Shown: in pieces, positions 34,216 to 44,043 of the stretch
Numbering within the stretch: the first letter of the stretch is position 1
Layout: every line of letters begins with the position of its first letter
Assembly: GCA_022574595.1 (NCBI GenBank)
Contig: JACZRS010000003.1
Coordinates: 124,001 to 188,000 of the forward strand
Reading direction: 5' to 3'
Length of the DNA: 64,000 bases
Origin: Planctomycetota bacterium
GTDB lineage: Bacteria; Planctomycetota; Phycisphaerae; Phycisphaerales; SM1A02
Made by a program: the position numbers and the translations under genes
Notes under the pieces: model-generated
The model's input: the letters and a program-made list of their open reading frames with translations, nothing else
Told to the model about the DNA's origin: nothing
The model's database searches: none

Positions 34216-35559
34216 ATGATCAAACGTTCGAGAGCTGTGGGTTACGGTACAGCAATTACGATCGGTATCGCTACGCTTGGCATGATCGCGCCTTGTGCAA
34301 TTGCTCAAGACTCATTTCAATTTGCCAAACCCATTGTCTATGAATTTGACTTTGATATGTACCCAACATCAATCTCAGCAGGCGATGTGAATAACGACGG
34401 GATAGTAGACTTAGCAATCTCTGGCAGAAACGTCGAAGGCGTAACATTAATACTGCTTGGAGAAGGCGGCGGCCAATTCAGCGCTCCAATCGAGATTGTA
34501 GTAGATTCGCAAAATGATGCTGTTGCGATATGCAATTTGGATCTTAACGGCCCGCTCGATCTGGTTGTAGTAATGCGCGGAGGCGATGGCACACTTGCTA
34601 CATTTACAGGAGTGGGGGATGGGACGTTTATTGACCGTGTAGATTATTCCGTCGGCCGCTATCCATCGAGCCTTGTTGCAAAAGATTTCGACAATGATGG
34701 TGATATCGATTTTGCAACAACAAATTACCAAAGCAGTAGCGTCAGCATTTTACTAAACGAAGGTAATGGTGCGCTATTTAATTCACAGACAATCGAACTA
34801 ATAGGTGGGCTTCAAGGGCCAGCGTTTCCTTTTCATTCAACCTCAGCTGACTTTGATAATGACTCGGATATTGATTTAGTGATCGGACACCTTACGGGCA
34901 GCAATATTTCGTTCTTGCGAAACCAAGGCGATGGTTCGTTTGCTTGGCCAATGATCTTGCCGGTTGATACGCCTGTTGGTGTTGCAGCTGCGGACATGAA
35001 TCTTGATGGCGAAATAGACATAGTCATGGCCGACCTGCTGGACTTTAATGGTCGGGTCGCTGTTCTTGAAAATCAAGGCAATGCAGTATTTACTGGACTA
35101 ACAACAATTGATACCGGTGGATGGTCATGGTTTGTAGCAACTGCTGATCTTAATGGCGATGCAAAGCCAGACGTTGCCATGACTGATGTCCAGAGCGGCC
35201 TTTTGCTTCTAATGCCTAACGAGTCGCAAGGTGATATTGCTCTAGGTGCACCTGATACTTTTCTGGTTATAGGGCAGCCTCGCTTTATACTGCCGGTCAA
35301 TCTCGATGGAGATTGCGACCTGGATCTTGTTGTAGCGCAGCTAGGTTTTCACAAACTCTTAATTCTGATCAACGAAACCCAACAACTATCTGCGTGTACA
35401 GTCGCGGATCTTGATGGTGATTTGCAAGTAGGTACCAGTGATTTATTGATATTGTTTGCGCAGTGGAATGTAGCCAATTCATTTGCAGATTTTACATATG
35501 ATGGAATCGTTGATGTTGCAGATTTGCTGTTTCTACTAAGTCATTGGGGCGTAAAATGA
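34216..35559 (+). CDS. Secreted VCBS/FG-GAP repeat protein with dockerin-like tail
   Basis: 447 residues with a signal peptide of about 31 residues (cleavage near APCAIA). AAAAGGAGG lies 12 bp before the ATG. Six or seven VCBS/FG-GAP-like repeats fill residues 35-390, each with a calcium-loop pattern DVNNDGIVDLAI, DFDNDGDIDFAT, DFDNDSDIDLVI, DMNLDGEIDIVM or DLNGDAKPDVAM. They are likely blades of one beta-propeller. The last 50 residues are two dockerin-like segments ending LFLLSHWGVK, a variant of the shared tag. GC content is close to that of the chromosome, unlike the propeller gene at 3195. The next gene starts in an ATGA overlap. Confidence 0.87.
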   Translation: MIKRSRAVGYGTAITIGIATLGMIAPCAIAQDSFQFAKPIVYEFDFDMYPTSISAGDVNNDGIVDLAISGRNVEGVTLILLGEGGGQFSAPIEIVVDSQNDAVAICNLDLNGPLDLVVVMRGGDGTLATFTGVGDGTFIDRVDYSVGRYPSSLVAKDFDNDGDIDFATTNYQSSSVSILLNEGNGALFNSQTIELIGGLQGPAFPFHSTSADFDNDSDIDLVIGHLTGSNISFLRNQGDGSFAWPMILPVDTPVGVAAADMNLDGEIDIVMADLLDFNGRVAVLENQGNAVFTGLTTIDTGGWSWFVATADLNGDAKPDVAMTDVQSGLLLLMPNESQGDIALGAPDTFLVIGQPRFILPVNLDGDCDLDLVVAQLGFHKLLILINETQQLSACTVADLDGDLQVGTSDLLILFAQWNVANSFADFTYDGIVDVADLLFLLSHWGVK

Positions 35560-36623
35560 TCGCGCTTGGGCAAGGTAGTAAGCGACATATTTTATTAGCT
35601 GCGATAACAGCTAGTGCTGGTTTGTTCATTACAATTGACGCTTCTTTTGCAGGCGACAACCCCGCTTGTAACCCTAAAGCTGGAACTTGTTACGAAATAA
35701 ATAAAACACCTGGATGTGCTATAGCTGTCTGTTGCAACATCGTTTGCGATGTTGATTCGTTTTGTTGTGACGTGGAGTGGGATCTAATATGTGTAGATTT
35801 CGCAGTTGATTTATGTGCAACTTGTCCCGGAAAAGGTTCATGCTTTGAAGATGGTGATACGCCTAGCTGTGATGATGCTGCTTGCTGTGAAATAGTCTGT
35901 ACCATTGATGCGTTTTGCTGCCACACAGTGTGGGATTTAATTTGTGTTGGCGAGGCTGAGCTACTCTGTCTCAATGAACCATGCGATTTAAAGTGTCCAG
36001 CAGGCGCTATTCCCGAATTTGATCTTTGCGATGAGGACACAAACGGCGGTTGCAATCTAGACCCACCTCAGTTTACTACAATTAATTGTGGGGAAACTTA
36101 TTGCGGAACTTCATCCGCAGATGGTAATCGAGACACAGACTGGTATGAAATTACTGTCAATCAGCCAAGCAACCTGATCTGGTCAGTAACTAGCGAATTC
36201 CCATCAGCATTGTTCGGCATAATAGGAGATTGCGAATTCGGTTTCCAAGTTGTGGCAAGTGCCAATGGTTTCGGTTGCAATGCAGCTTCATTACAAATGT
36301 GCGTCGAGCCCGGCACATACTATTTTGTGGTTACAACCGGTACAGAATTTAGAGCAATCCTAGACGGCATACCCTGTCCAAAAAAAGGCGGCGAAATACC
36401 CGTGTTCGGCAACACCTACATCGCAACTCTAGACTGCGAAGGATGTGCTAATGATTGTCCAGCCGATTTAGATGGTGATGGAATTGTCAGTACCGTTGAT
36501 TTACTAATACTGTTCAGTGCATGGGGCCCTAATCCAGGCAATCCAGCTGATTTAGATGGTAGCGGCGAAGTGGGAACGGCTGATCTACTAATCCTCTTCG
36601 CCAATTGGGGTCCGTGTCCGTAA
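35556..36623 (+). CDS. Secreted Cys-rich protein with dockerin-like tail
   Basis: 355 residues from the ATG at 35556, overlapping the previous TGA by 4 bp. The signal peptide ends near ASFAG. Residues ~25-130 contain two copies of a Cys-rich repeat with the pattern CC..VC..D.FCC...WD..CV..A...C, often seen in planctomycete secreted proteins and probably disulfide-stapled. A beta-sandwich pre-peptidase-like domain follows (DTDWYEITVNQPSNLIWSVT; GTYYFVVTTG), then two dockerin-like loops ending DLLILFANWGPCP. Translational coupling to the preceding propeller protein suggests that the two act together on the cell surface. Confidence 0.85.
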   Translation: MIALGQGSKRHILLAAITASAGLFITIDASFAGDNPACNPKAGTCYEINKTPGCAIAVCCNIVCDVDSFCCDVEWDLICVDFAVDLCATCPGKGSCFEDGDTPSCDDAACCEIVCTIDAFCCHTVWDLICVGEAELLCLNEPCDLKCPAGAIPEFDLCDEDTNGGCNLDPPQFTTINCGETYCGTSSADGNRDTDWYEITVNQPSNLIWSVTSEFPSALFGIIGDCEFGFQVVASANGFGCNAASLQMCVEPGTYYFVVTTGTEFRAILDGIPCPKKGGEIPVFGNTYIATLDCEGCANDCPADLDGDGIVSTVDLLILFSAWGPNPGNPADLDGSGEVGTADLLILFANWGPCP

Positions 36624-36752
36624 GACTCCATCAAGCGTGGTTGGCTCAAGCCAGTGATGCCGAAGCTTTCGTATCAACGTATGTGCTAATTACGATTCTT
36701 CAAGACCAGGAGTGATAATTCACAGAGCTTATATGCTCGTTTTTTGGCTTTC

Positions 36753-36786
36753 AGGAGCCTCGCGATGAGGCGAGGCTCCTTTTTTT
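36753..36786 (+). terminator. Strong intrinsic terminator
   Basis: AGGAGCCTCG (36753-36762) and CGAGGCTCCT (36771-36780) form a perfect 10-bp stem followed by seven T. It closes the two-gene unit 34216-36623. Confidence 0.88.
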
Positions 36787-36878
36787 AATAAAAAACCAGG
36801 AATGCGCGCAGGATTCTGGCATTTTCAGCGTATAGGCCTGTGGATCGGGCTTTGATTTGATTGTTAGAGGTATTTAAC

Positions 36879-38498
36879 ATGTTGAGTATATTTAAGCATA
36901 TTAACCAGCAAGGCGGGACATCGTGGTGGCACGGGCATCTCGCCCGTGCGTTGCCTTTTTCTCTGTGTCCCGGATACATCGTATTCGTTTTTCTCGCGTT
37001 CGTGGGCTTTACCTCGCCCGCAACAGCGCAGTGTCTTCCTGATGAACTCCAAAAACTCACCGCGTCCGATGCAACAAGTGGTGACCATTATGGAACTTCT
37101 GTCATAATTCTGGGAGATATCGCGATCTCCGGAGCGAACAAAGCAAATGGTGTGGTTGGTGCCACAGGGGCGGCTTATGTCTTAAGCTATGACTCGATAA
37201 TGGAAATGTGGGTGGATCAGCAAAAAGTAGTTGCAGAAGATGGAAATACATTTGATCAATTTGCTCAGTCAATAGCTATAAATCCTATCGACCCCAACGT
37301 GATCATAATTGGAGCCTGGGCGGATGATGATGCCGATGATTGCTGTAACTGTTCGTCGTGCCAGTCTGGTTCAGCCTACATCTTCCGTTTCGATACCGAT
37401 CTGGGACTGTGGGTCCAGGAGCAAAAGCTCACAGCTTCCGATGCTCACAGTCAGGATCGCTTCGGTTGGTCGGTTTCAATCTGGGGTGATGTCGCGATCA
37501 TCGGAGCCAGATTTCATGATCATCCTTCTCAAAATAGCGGTACAGCTTACGTCTTTCGTTATGATGCGGATTCCGGGACTTGGAATGAGCAGCAGGAAAT
37601 CCTTTCTCCTGATCCAGGTACGTTTGGCACTTCAATCTCCCTTGAAGGCGATGTTGTTTTAATCGGCGCATCACAAGATCAGGATTTCGGCCTCGGATCA
37701 GGCGCGGCTTACATTTTCCGCATGGATCCTGATACACAAATATGGCAACTAGAGCAAAAACTTCTGCCGAATGACCCAGTGATAGGAGCTTCCTTCGGTT
37801 GGTTTGTCTCACTAGATGGGAACACAGCATTGATCGCAGCACCCGGAGCGGATGGCATAGAGTTCCTGGAAGGGGCGGCATACGTATTTACCTATGACGG
37901 CAAGCAATGGACTCAGCAACATAAACTATTTGCTTCTGATGGCGAACCACTGGATACATTCGGCCGGACAGTCTCCTTAGCGGGCAACATAGCAGTAGTT
38001 GCCGCTGTCTTGGATGATGTTGATGGACAGACTGTAGGCTCAACTTACATATACACATTCGATTCCCAACAGTGGAACGAAACCGCCAAGCTCTATGCAT
38101 CTGAGTTTGAAGGAGCCGAGGCCTTTGGCACACACGCAGCCACCGACGGCGTAAACGTCATAGTTGGTGCTAATTTCGCGATCATTGACGGCCACAGCGA
38201 GGCAGGAGCAGCATTCATCTTCGGCGGACTAGGCGATTGCAACAACAACGGCATAATCGATATATGCGACATAGCAGATGGCAACGCAGCCGACAAAAAC
38301 AACAACGGCCTACCTGATGAGTGCGACAAACCACCCTGCCCCTGGGATATAGACAACAGCGGCAGCGTCGGCGTCGGCGACCTACTGATGATGTTCGCCC
38401 AATGGGGAACAGCCGGCCCAGCCGACTTCAACGCCGACGGTATAGTCAACACATCAGATCTACTAATCCTCCTCGCCAACTGGGGAGCATGCCCATAG
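36879..38498 (+). CDS. Secreted FG-GAP-repeat protein with dockerin-like tail
   Basis: 539 residues from the ATG at 36879 (TTAGAGGT upstream). The N-terminus is odd: residues about 12-30 are encoded by a palindromic intergenic repeat (GCACGGGCATCTCGCCCGTG, 36929-36949) that has become part of the coding sequence just before the hydrophobic core of the signal peptide (cleavage near ATAQ). Residues ~55-455 contain about seven FG-GAP repeats (GDHYGTSVIILGDIAISGAN; RFGWSVSIWGDVAIIGARF). A Cys/Asn-rich calcium loop segment (DCNNNGIIDICDIADGN) precedes the two dockerin-like loops and DLLILLANWGACP. Probably a surface beta-propeller like the protein at 3195. Confidence 0.86.
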   Translation: MLSIFKHINQQGGTSWWHGHLARALPFSLCPGYIVFVFLAFVGFTSPATAQCLPDELQKLTASDATSGDHYGTSVIILGDIAISGANKANGVVGATGAAYVLSYDSIMEMWVDQQKVVAEDGNTFDQFAQSIAINPIDPNVIIIGAWADDDADDCCNCSSCQSGSAYIFRFDTDLGLWVQEQKLTASDAHSQDRFGWSVSIWGDVAIIGARFHDHPSQNSGTAYVFRYDADSGTWNEQQEILSPDPGTFGTSISLEGDVVLIGASQDQDFGLGSGAAYIFRMDPDTQIWQLEQKLLPNDPVIGASFGWFVSLDGNTALIAAPGADGIEFLEGAAYVFTYDGKQWTQQHKLFASDGEPLDTFGRTVSLAGNIAVVAAVLDDVDGQTVGSTYIYTFDSQQWNETAKLYASEFEGAEAFGTHAATDGVNVIVGANFAIIDGHSEAGAAFIFGGLGDCNNNGIIDICDIADGNAADKNNNGLPDECDKPPCPWDIDNSGSVGVGDLLMMFAQWGTAGPADFNADGIVNTSDLLILLANWGACP

Positions 38499-38613
38499 AA
38501 AAAGGCATGAGGGATGAGCCCCACCACGGCTGGTTCCGAACAACATGCGCCATGTTTAGCCGCGACCCGATAGGGGAGCGTTTAAAGAAATCAATGCCTA
38601 ACGCAATATAAAA

Positions 38614-38644
38614 CAAAGCCGCGACATTATGTCGCGGCTTTGTT
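38614..38644. terminator. Bidirectional terminator between convergent genes
   Basis: CAAAGCCGCGACAT (38614-38627) and ATGTCGCGGCTTTG (38629-38642) form a long stem flanked by A- and T-rich sequence on both sides. It lies between the stops of the converging genes at 38498 and 38676. Confidence 0.8.
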
Positions 38645-38675
38645 TATCTAAATGAATCCATTGAATTACATTCTT

Positions 38676-39314
38676 TTATTTTCGCTCAAATACACCTTCA
38701 AAGTTCTTGAAGTCTCTGCCATCAACAGTAGTTTCCCAACCCGTAGCTACTTGGCGACTGCTATTACCAAGTTCAATTTTGTTCCAATTAGTAATTAGCT
38801 TATGAGTATAGGGGTTACGGTATTTACTCATAGTGAAAAATTCCTTCTTGTCAGGATTAAATGATCCCGAACCTTTAATAATCGCAGTCGACATACTTTC
38901 CATCCAGATGGTTTCATATTGTCCATCAATATTGTTATAACCAATATACGCAATTGCTTCGAATGGCCCCATTTCCCCTTGGGCCTTTACGATTTCTTTG
39001 ATGAATCTGCCGCCTAGGATCCATTCGCGTGTTACAGTACCGGTGAATTTCATTGGTTCACTATCAGGTGTTTCCCATATCTTTACCTCCGCATCGAACT
39101 CACCAATTAAATTCTCAAGCTGCTTATGGAATTCACCGGGCTTTCCAGCATCCATCATCGCTTTCACATGGGGCGGCATCTCCATGCCCTGATCATGTTG
39201 ATGATCTTGTGCGTTAGCTGCTGAATTGCCAACAATCGGCAAGCCAATACGACCTGCAAGAAATGCTACTCCCGCAATTGCCACAACTGTTAAAATGTCT
39301 CTCGTTCTCTTCAT
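38676..39314 (-). CDS. DUF1579 domain secreted protein
   Basis: 212 residues; TAGGAG lies upstream of the ATG. A signal peptide (LTVVAIAGVAFLAGRIG) is followed by a His/Asp/Met-rich linker (AQDHQHDQGMEMPPH) that could bind metal. The DUF1579 core is FDAEVKIWETPDSEPMKFTG, TREWILGGRFIKE, GPFEAIAYIGYNN and TIWMESMSTAIIKGSGSF. The family is a lipocalin-like beta-barrel of unknown function, common in planctomycetes. A related core may be fused to a VOC domain in the protein at 61514-62461. Confidence 0.88.
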   Translation of the reverse strand: MKRTRDILTVVAIAGVAFLAGRIGLPIVGNSAANAQDHQHDQGMEMPPHVKAMMDAGKPGEFHKQLENLIGEFDAEVKIWETPDSEPMKFTGTVTREWILGGRFIKEIVKAQGEMGPFEAIAYIGYNNIDGQYETIWMESMSTAIIKGSGSFNPDKKEFFTMSKYRNPYTHKLITNWNKIELGNSSRQVATGWETTVDGRDFKNFEGVFERK

Positions 39315-39493
39315 TTTCGGTGACTCCTATTGTATTTCTTCAGTTCATAAAATGCTTACAATTGGCCGCCTCGATTGGTCAGCCATGTGTGAGTTATAGC
39401 ATCGCTATAGTGTTTTGGGAAAACAAATGTGGTAATGATGTGCAAAAGTACAGCATAGATGCAAGCAAAGCCGGTTGACGAATTTGTCAACTT

Positions 39494-42229
39494 TTATTCC
39501 ATTTCACTTCCAGGTGCGGGCAAGACTGTAAGTGACATTTCAGCTTCATGATCGCCATAGGTAATTGAGACTTTATAAACGCCAGCCTTTACAAACTCAG
39601 GCAGTTGATCCGCATTACCAAGCCGCTGCTCTTCTTCTGGCTGCAAGTCCCACATCACGCGGTTAAGGCCCGGGCGATTCGTCCCTTTAAGTTTCTTTAC
39701 TACATGGCCATTTGTGTCTGCAATGGAAATGCTCACTTCTTCATCTGCGTATTCGCGAATCCAATAACTGATTGCAGCTCCCAATGCAGGGTTATTCGCA
39801 ATAAACATGCGATCACTCCAAAGATCGCCATAATTAAGGTAATAGCGTGGCTGGGCGGGCATTGAAACAAAAACGTGAAACTCGCATTGCACAATATCAT
39901 TTGTCAATTGCGAGATAGGCGAAATATCATCGAGAATATAAATCGATCGGCCGTGTGTTCCCGCTACGAGATCCTGCTCACGAGACTGCAACTTCAAATC
40001 ATCAACCGCAACGGTTGGTAGTGATTTGCCGTTGAGTTTCACCCAATGTGTGCCGCGATCTATTGTCACATAAGCTGCACGTTCGGTTCCAATGTAAAGC
40101 ACATCAGGGTTATTAAAATCTTCACGAATTACCTTTACCGGAGCAGTAGTAGGCAAATCGCCTAAAATAGATTTCCAAGTCTTGCCTGCATCAGTAGTCA
40201 CAATAAGAATCGGCTCAAAATAATCACTACGATGCCCATCAATCGCAGCATAGGCGGCAAGAGCATCGTGATGTGATGGCTCTATCTTAGATACATATAA
40301 GCCAGCCATAGGAAGGTCTTGAGGAGTAATGTCTGTCCATGTACCGCCGTCATCAGTTGTGATGTGGATTAACCCATCATCTGTCCCGGCCCAAAGTAAG
40401 CCTTGCTCTAGTGGTGATTCAGCTAATGAAACAATCGTGCCATTGGTTTCAGCTTCTGAACCAACAGTTGTCACCCTAGTAACATCGTTTGTTGAAAGAT
40501 CATCACTTATGCGCTTCCAATGATCGCCTTTGTTTGTTAGCTTAAAGACATAATTGCCCCCAAGGTAGAGCGTATTATCCTCATGTGGCGAGATAAAAAA
40601 TGGCGCATTCCAATTAAATCTGAACCGCGTTTCGCCTTCCTTTGCTTCTGGTTTTAGTATTCGCTTAATACCCGTATCAAGATGCACGCGCATGAGGTAG
40701 CCACCTTGGGATTCTGCGTAGATGATATTGGAATCGTTGGGATCAAATGCCAGGTGAAAGCCATCACCCCAATTGACGAACGTCCAATCATGATTGGTGA
40801 TTGCGCCTTTGCGCCCCATGTAGGCTTCGGTTACGTTGAAGAGATTTTCGCTGGGACCTATCCATGTGCCGTTGTCTTGTAGACCGCCGCCCACTCGATA
40901 GGGATCTGAATTATCAACTGAAACATTATAAAACTGTCCTACCGCAAAGTGATTGTGAAAGTCCCATTTTTCGCCGCGATCATATGAAACGTATAGCCCG
41001 CCATCGGTGCCTATTAGAATATGATCGGAATCGTTTGGGTCAATGACCATGGCATGAAAATCCACATGCGCTACCTTAGCGGTTCCGGCGCGGAAAGATT
41101 CACCGCCGTCATCCGAAACAAATAAAGTCCAACCCGGCAGGTAAATGCGTTGATCGTCTTTGGGGTCAATGCGTATTCTGGAAAAGTAAAAAGCCCGTGG
41201 AGTGATCGCAGCTTTTCTCTGCCAGGTATCGCCACCATCATCTGACCTAAACACACCGCCTGCCCTTGAATCATTACCAAATGCATCTCCAACCTTGCCG
41301 CCGATATCAGATTCAACCATTGCATAGATCACGTTTGGATCAGCTTGATAAATATCTAAGCCGATGCGACCAGTTTCTTCGGGTAAGCCTTCAGTTAGCT
41401 TCGTCCATGTTTGGCCGGCATCGGTTGATCTAAAGATGCCGCCATCAGGCCCGCCACTGGCAAACGAATACGCAGTTCTCCGTCGTGTGTACATTGCAGC
41501 ATAAACAACATCCGGATTGTCAGGGTTTATTATTACATCGCACGCACCAGTATTTTCATCAATTTGAAGTGATGCTTGCCAGGTTTTCCCGCCATCGGTT
41601 GTCTTATATATGCCGCGCATTTCGTTTGCGCCCCAGAGGTGGCCGAGCGCTGCAACATAGCACGTATCCGGATCGCGTGGATCGACCGCTAATGCTGGAA
41701 TGTCATGGGAGTCCGCCAGCCCTACATGCTCAAATGTTGCTCCTCCATCGGTTGAGCGGTAAACCCCGTTGCCCCATGATGAGGAATTTCTGCCGTTACC
41801 TTCACCAGTTCCAACCCAGACGATTTTAGCTTTGCCCAGCTCCTTTAGATCAGCATCCTTTTCCAGCTCATCTTTTTTATCAAGCCAACCTCGCCAGTTT
41901 GTCGGCACATCGCAAACTGCAACCGCACCTATTGAAGAAGTTTCCTTTTCATCAAAGACGGGTGAAAATGTCGTGCCGTTGTTAGTGGTTTTCCATAGGC
42001 CGCCGGTTGCGTAGCCCACAAAATAGGTCTTAGGGTTATTAGGGGCTAAAGCGATAGTTGCGACGCGGCCGGCCATATTTGCCGGGCCAACGCTGCGCCA
42101 TGTGAGCGGCTTTAGGTCTTCGGGTTGTAGTACACGAGTTTGTGCGGTAGCGCTTGTTGCAATTGACGTTAACGCGAAGCCGCAAGCGGCCAGTGCGGAA
42201 CTATATCTTCTGAGATTACCCATGTTCAT
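39494..42229 (-). CDS. Secreted sortilin/BNR-repeat (glycosyl hydrolase-like) propeller protein
   Basis: 911 residues; GGAGAA precedes two ATGs (42229 and 42223). Signal peptide ends near ATA. The protein has many BNR/Asp-box and VPS10-like repeats (GGLWKTTNNGTTF, GVYRSTDGGATFEH, GIYKTTDGGKTWQ, GIFRSTDAGQTWTK, GVFRSDDGGDTWQ), expected to form two beta-propellers as in oligoxyloglucan reducing-end-specific cellobiohydrolase and sortilin. The C-terminus (residues ~800-900) is an FlgD/fibronectin-like sandwich with GLNRVMWDLQPEE. Such proteins are often annotated as glycosyl hydrolases without proof; binding to sugar or protein at the surface is equally possible. Confidence 0.88.
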   Translation of the reverse strand: MNMGNLRRYSSALAACGFALTSIATSATAQTRVLQPEDLKPLTWRSVGPANMAGRVATIALAPNNPKTYFVGYATGGLWKTTNNGTTFSPVFDEKETSSIGAVAVCDVPTNWRGWLDKKDELEKDADLKELGKAKIVWVGTGEGNGRNSSSWGNGVYRSTDGGATFEHVGLADSHDIPALAVDPRDPDTCYVAALGHLWGANEMRGIYKTTDGGKTWQASLQIDENTGACDVIINPDNPDVVYAAMYTRRRTAYSFASGGPDGGIFRSTDAGQTWTKLTEGLPEETGRIGLDIYQADPNVIYAMVESDIGGKVGDAFGNDSRAGGVFRSDDGGDTWQRKAAITPRAFYFSRIRIDPKDDQRIYLPGWTLFVSDDGGESFRAGTAKVAHVDFHAMVIDPNDSDHILIGTDGGLYVSYDRGEKWDFHNHFAVGQFYNVSVDNSDPYRVGGGLQDNGTWIGPSENLFNVTEAYMGRKGAITNHDWTFVNWGDGFHLAFDPNDSNIIYAESQGGYLMRVHLDTGIKRILKPEAKEGETRFRFNWNAPFFISPHEDNTLYLGGNYVFKLTNKGDHWKRISDDLSTNDVTRVTTVGSEAETNGTIVSLAESPLEQGLLWAGTDDGLIHITTDDGGTWTDITPQDLPMAGLYVSKIEPSHHDALAAYAAIDGHRSDYFEPILIVTTDAGKTWKSILGDLPTTAPVKVIREDFNNPDVLYIGTERAAYVTIDRGTHWVKLNGKSLPTVAVDDLKLQSREQDLVAGTHGRSIYILDDISPISQLTNDIVQCEFHVFVSMPAQPRYYLNYGDLWSDRMFIANNPALGAAISYWIREYADEEVSISIADTNGHVVKKLKGTNRPGLNRVMWDLQPEEEQRLGNADQLPEFVKAGVYKVSITYGDHEAEMSLTVLPAPGSEME

Positions 42230-42471
42230 CTTTCTCCAATAGTGGGGTTACCCACAGATTGTACCTGCAAGGGTAGGACAAACAAAAGAGAAAATTTCAC
42301 AGCTTCTTATGACCCAATATAGACGAGTCGACGGCAGCCAGTCAGGCAAACGGCCGCCATCGATCGTCTTGGGAGTTGTTGGGATTGCTCTTGTGGTATT
42401 TTCAACGCAATGCAAGCGCAGGGACGCTGCGCGTCACCCGCTAAACTACCCCCCTCTGTGTTGAAATGCAC
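42230..42471. other. Spacer with no gene seen
   Basis: This spacer holds the 5' region of the sortilin-like gene and the 3' flank of trkH. The only structure I noticed is a short sequence, GGGACGCTGCGCGT (42420-42433), also found at 26596-26609. Confidence 0.4.
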
Positions 42472-44034
42472 TCAATCCGCGCGCCAAAAGCGTGGGATCA
42501 CCAGCACGATGATGGCGAAGACCTCGAGCCGGCCCAGAGCCATCATCAACGTCAGCAGAAGCTTCGAGCCGGTCGTCATCCACTCGTAGTTCGCAGTCGC
42601 CCCGACGAGGCCCAGGCCCGGGCCGATGTTAAACAGACACGCAATACTCGACGCGGCGGCGGTCTTGAAGTCGCAGATATTGTTGCCGGTCCATTGCTCG
42701 AGCAACATCACGGCGACGGCTCCGACGATAAACAGCACCACCAGCCCCAGAATGTAGGCGACTGTGGCAAGCTTCAATTCGTCGTCGACCACTGATTTGC
42801 CTAAGCGCACTGGCCGAACAACTTGTGGGCGGAAGACGTGTTCGATCTCGGCGAGCATGATTTTAAGCGCGATCCAGATACGAATGACCTTGAGCCCGCC
42901 GGCTGTCGAACCCGCCGACCCGCCGATGAACATCGCCATAACCAACACGGCCTGGGCTGCGAAGGGCCAAAGATTGAAATCGGATGTGCAAAAACCGGTG
43001 GTAGTTTGTATCGAAACGGTTGCGAACACTCCGTGATGAATAGCGCCTGCCACAGACGGCTCAAGGACGGTTAGGTCTTTGGTTAATGTGATGGGACTAT
43101 TGATCAGTGAAAGTGTGACAATCGCTGTGCCAACCAACAGCAGCCCAAGATAGACGCGCAGCTCAGTATCTTGAAGCACTTTGCGGAAACGTTTGCGCGA
43201 GAGTTGGTAGTACAAGCCGAAGTTCACACCCGCCAGAATCATGAAGATGATGACGATTGTGTGAATAGCAGGTGAAGCGTAATGCCCGAGACTGGCGTCT
43301 TTGGGACTGAAACCGGCGGTGGCAACTGTGGTGAACGTGTGGCAAACAGAATCGAACCAGGTCATGCCTGCGATTTTTAATGCGAAAACCTCGACCGCAG
43401 TAAGGATTGCGTAAATAGTTAATAGCACACGAGCGGTATCTCTTATGTGTGGTTGCAAACCTTCATGCTTAGGTCCTGGCGCTTCAACTCTAAACAAACG
43501 TTTGCCGCCTACACCTAGTGTGGGCAAGACCGCAACAAACAAGACAACGATACCTAGTCCGCCCAGCCACTGTGTTGCGGACCTCCAAAGTAGCAAGCTT
43601 TGTGGTATCGCTTCGATGCTATATGCCCCGCCTAATATTGTTGCGCCTGTTGTTGTAAGCCCACTCATAGCTTCGAAATAGCAATCTATGAATCTAGAAA
43701 ATGGATGCCCGTCCGCGATGCTGCCATTCCAATGCGCCCAAAGTCGGTAAGGAAGTGCAGAAAGCACAGCGCCAATGAACCAACTTAGAGCTACTAGAAG
43801 CAACGCTTCGCGCCTGCCTATATGCTTGGGAGCTTTGCGCGTCCAGAACCAACATATACATCCGATTGCTGCACCAATACACACAGTAGCGCCAATTGCC
43901 AGCATGGCGTTTCGGTCAACACCACTTGCACTATTTAATTCAAACAGCCAACCCCCAATTAGAGTAGCGAGCAAAGCACCACTAAGCAGGAGAAACAGCA
44001 GACCAAGCTGACTAATAACGTAGCGCCAATTCAT
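42472..44034 (-). CDS. trkH: Trk-type potassium uptake channel subunit TrkH
   Basis: 520 residues with about ten to twelve membrane helices. All four selectivity-filter loops of the TrkH/KtrB family are recognisable: SGLTTTGATILGG, FTTVATAGFSP, SIQTTTGFCTSDF and GGSAGSTAGGLKVIRI. It forms the potassium-translocating channel, gated by the NAD-binding TrkA encoded 9 bp upstream in the same direction. The last residues are FWRAD. Length is normal. The two genes alone make a complete two-component Trk system. Confidence 0.96.
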   Translation of the reverse strand: MNWRYVISQLGLLFLLLSGALLATLIGGWLFELNSASGVDRNAMLAIGATVCIGAAIGCICWFWTRKAPKHIGRREALLLVALSWFIGAVLSALPYRLWAHWNGSIADGHPFSRFIDCYFEAMSGLTTTGATILGGAYSIEAIPQSLLLWRSATQWLGGLGIVVLFVAVLPTLGVGGKRLFRVEAPGPKHEGLQPHIRDTARVLLTIYAILTAVEVFALKIAGMTWFDSVCHTFTTVATAGFSPKDASLGHYASPAIHTIVIIFMILAGVNFGLYYQLSRKRFRKVLQDTELRVYLGLLLVGTAIVTLSLINSPITLTKDLTVLEPSVAGAIHHGVFATVSIQTTTGFCTSDFNLWPFAAQAVLVMAMFIGGSAGSTAGGLKVIRIWIALKIMLAEIEHVFRPQVVRPVRLGKSVVDDELKLATVAYILGLVVLFIVGAVAVMLLEQWTGNNICDFKTAAASSIACLFNIGPGLGLVGATANYEWMTTGSKLLLTLMMALGRLEVFAIIVLVIPRFWRAD

Positions 44035-44043
44035 AATAATAAG

